The translations under genes were made by a program, and so were the position numbers. A model generated the notes under the pieces. It was not told where the DNA came from, made no database searches, and saw nothing but the letters and a program-made list of their open reading frames with translations. A stretch of DNA of 7,194 nucleotides. Source: DASZXJ01 sp035545895. GTDB lineage: Bacteria > Planctomycetota > Phycisphaerae > Tepidisphaerales > Tepidisphaeraceae. How positions within the stretch are numbered: position 1 is the stretch's first letter; the number at the start of each line of letters is the position of its first letter. The DNA lies in assembly GCA_035545895.1 (NCBI GenBank), contig DASZXJ010000198.1, positions 1 through 7,194 on the forward strand, given 5' to 3'. This document shows positions 6,745 to 7,194 of the stretch, piece after piece.

Positions 6745-7194
6745 GGCGACATCTTGTCTCGGATGGACGAGCAGCCGGTGCAACTCCTGAAGGAAACCCG
6801 CACGCCGATCCCGGCAACCAGGAAGCACGGCAAGCGGGTCGACTACGAATACGAGCGGGCCGGCACGGCCAACATCTTCATGTTCACCGAACCCTTGGTC
6901 GGCTGGCGTCAGGTAAGCGTGCGCGCGACCAAGGCCGATTGGGCTGTGGAAATGGCCGGCCTGCTGGAAGGCCGGTACGCGGCGTGTCCGAAGGTGATCC
7001 CGGTCTGCGACAACCTGAACACGCACACGAAGGGAGCGTTCTACGAGGTGTTCGAGCCGGAGCGGGCGAGACAGTTGGTCGGGCGTCTGGAATTCCGTCA
7101 CACGCCCAGGCATGGGAGCTGGCTGAACGTCGCCGAGAATGAACTCAGCGCGTTGACCCGGCAGTGCGTGGCCGGCCGAAGATTCGGCGACATC
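6745..7194 (+). pseudogene. IS630-family transposase, N-terminally truncated, open at right window edge
   Basis: The C-terminal catalytic part of an IS630-type transposase (DDE_3-like superfamily), which would cut and join its element's ends. The first in-frame ATG is at 6763 and the frame is open to the window end (144 codons). Counted from that ATG, the catalytic Asp pair is D2 in MDEQPVQLL and D83 in VCDNLNTHT, and the Glu is E125 in GSWLNVAENELS; HTPRHGSWLN is characteristic of the family. The N-terminal helix-turn-helix half, normally well over 100 residues, is missing, because the second GH2 gene's stop is only 18 bases before that ATG. The ATG is therefore probably an internal Met and not a true start. 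The frame between the GH2 stop and this ATG (GDILSR) is uncertain: the frame ending RHLV just before it looks more like a transposase, hinting at a one-base shift near 6759-6762. Translation and activity are unlikely. Confidence 0.85.

Noticed and set aside
6956..6975. Seven-base inverted repeat with a 6-base loop (CCGGCCT / AGGCCGG), resembling a terminator stem
   Set aside because: It lies inside the transposase reading frame (AGLLEGRY), has no following T-run, and is explained by GC-rich codons.
1..7194. One composite transposon with matching IS copies at its ends
   Set aside because: The flanking transposases belong to different families (IS4 and IS630), both are truncated, and no matching terminal repeats are visible.

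Overview
The window reads as a small carbohydrate-degradation cassette between two broken insertion-sequence remnants, all on the + strand. It holds two complete large genes for secreted glycoside hydrolase family 2 (GH2) enzymes (about 741-3866 and 3907-6744), a truncated IS4-type transposase on the left (3-686, running off the window edge) and an N-terminally truncated IS630-type transposase on the right (about 6745-7194, also running off the edge). I see no RNA genes, CRISPR arrays, integrase attachment sites or convincing terminators. No gene-free stretch exceeds 60 bases.

Organism: the coding DNA is moderately GC-rich. Both enzymes have Sec-type signal peptides. The first carries Gly/Arg-rich low-complexity insertions of a kind I associate with secreted proteins of Planctomycetota, Verrucomicrobiota and Acidobacteriota. 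Large exported GH2 enzymes beside decayed transposases also fit those polysaccharide-degrading phyla. This assignment is inference; there is no taxonomic marker gene.

Layout: bases 3-about 611 encode a recognisable IS4 transposase with two of its three catalytic acids; the family sequence then stops and an unrelated tail of about 24 codons leads to TGA at 684-686. After a 54-base gap comes GH2 gene 1 (1041 codons), which has the five-domain LacZ-like architecture and both catalytic glutamates but lacks several LacZ galactose- and metal-binding residues. Forty bases downstream of its stop is GH2 gene 2 (945 codons from the preferred start), from a different GH2 branch with NEP and HEIGQW active-site motifs and a C-terminal glutamine-amidotransferase-like domain. 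Its TAA stop is followed almost at once by the IS630 remnant, in the same frame.

How they work together: the two hydrolases are probably co-transcribed and exported, and could remove different non-reducing-end sugars (galactose, glucuronic acid or similar) from one glycan. No transporter, sulfatase, lyase or regulator is in view, so the substrate cannot be fixed from this window. I did not find evidence for an entirely new type of system. The best leads are the divergent LacZ-like active site, the Gly/Arg-rich insertions, and the mobile-element junctions tightly bounding the gene pair.
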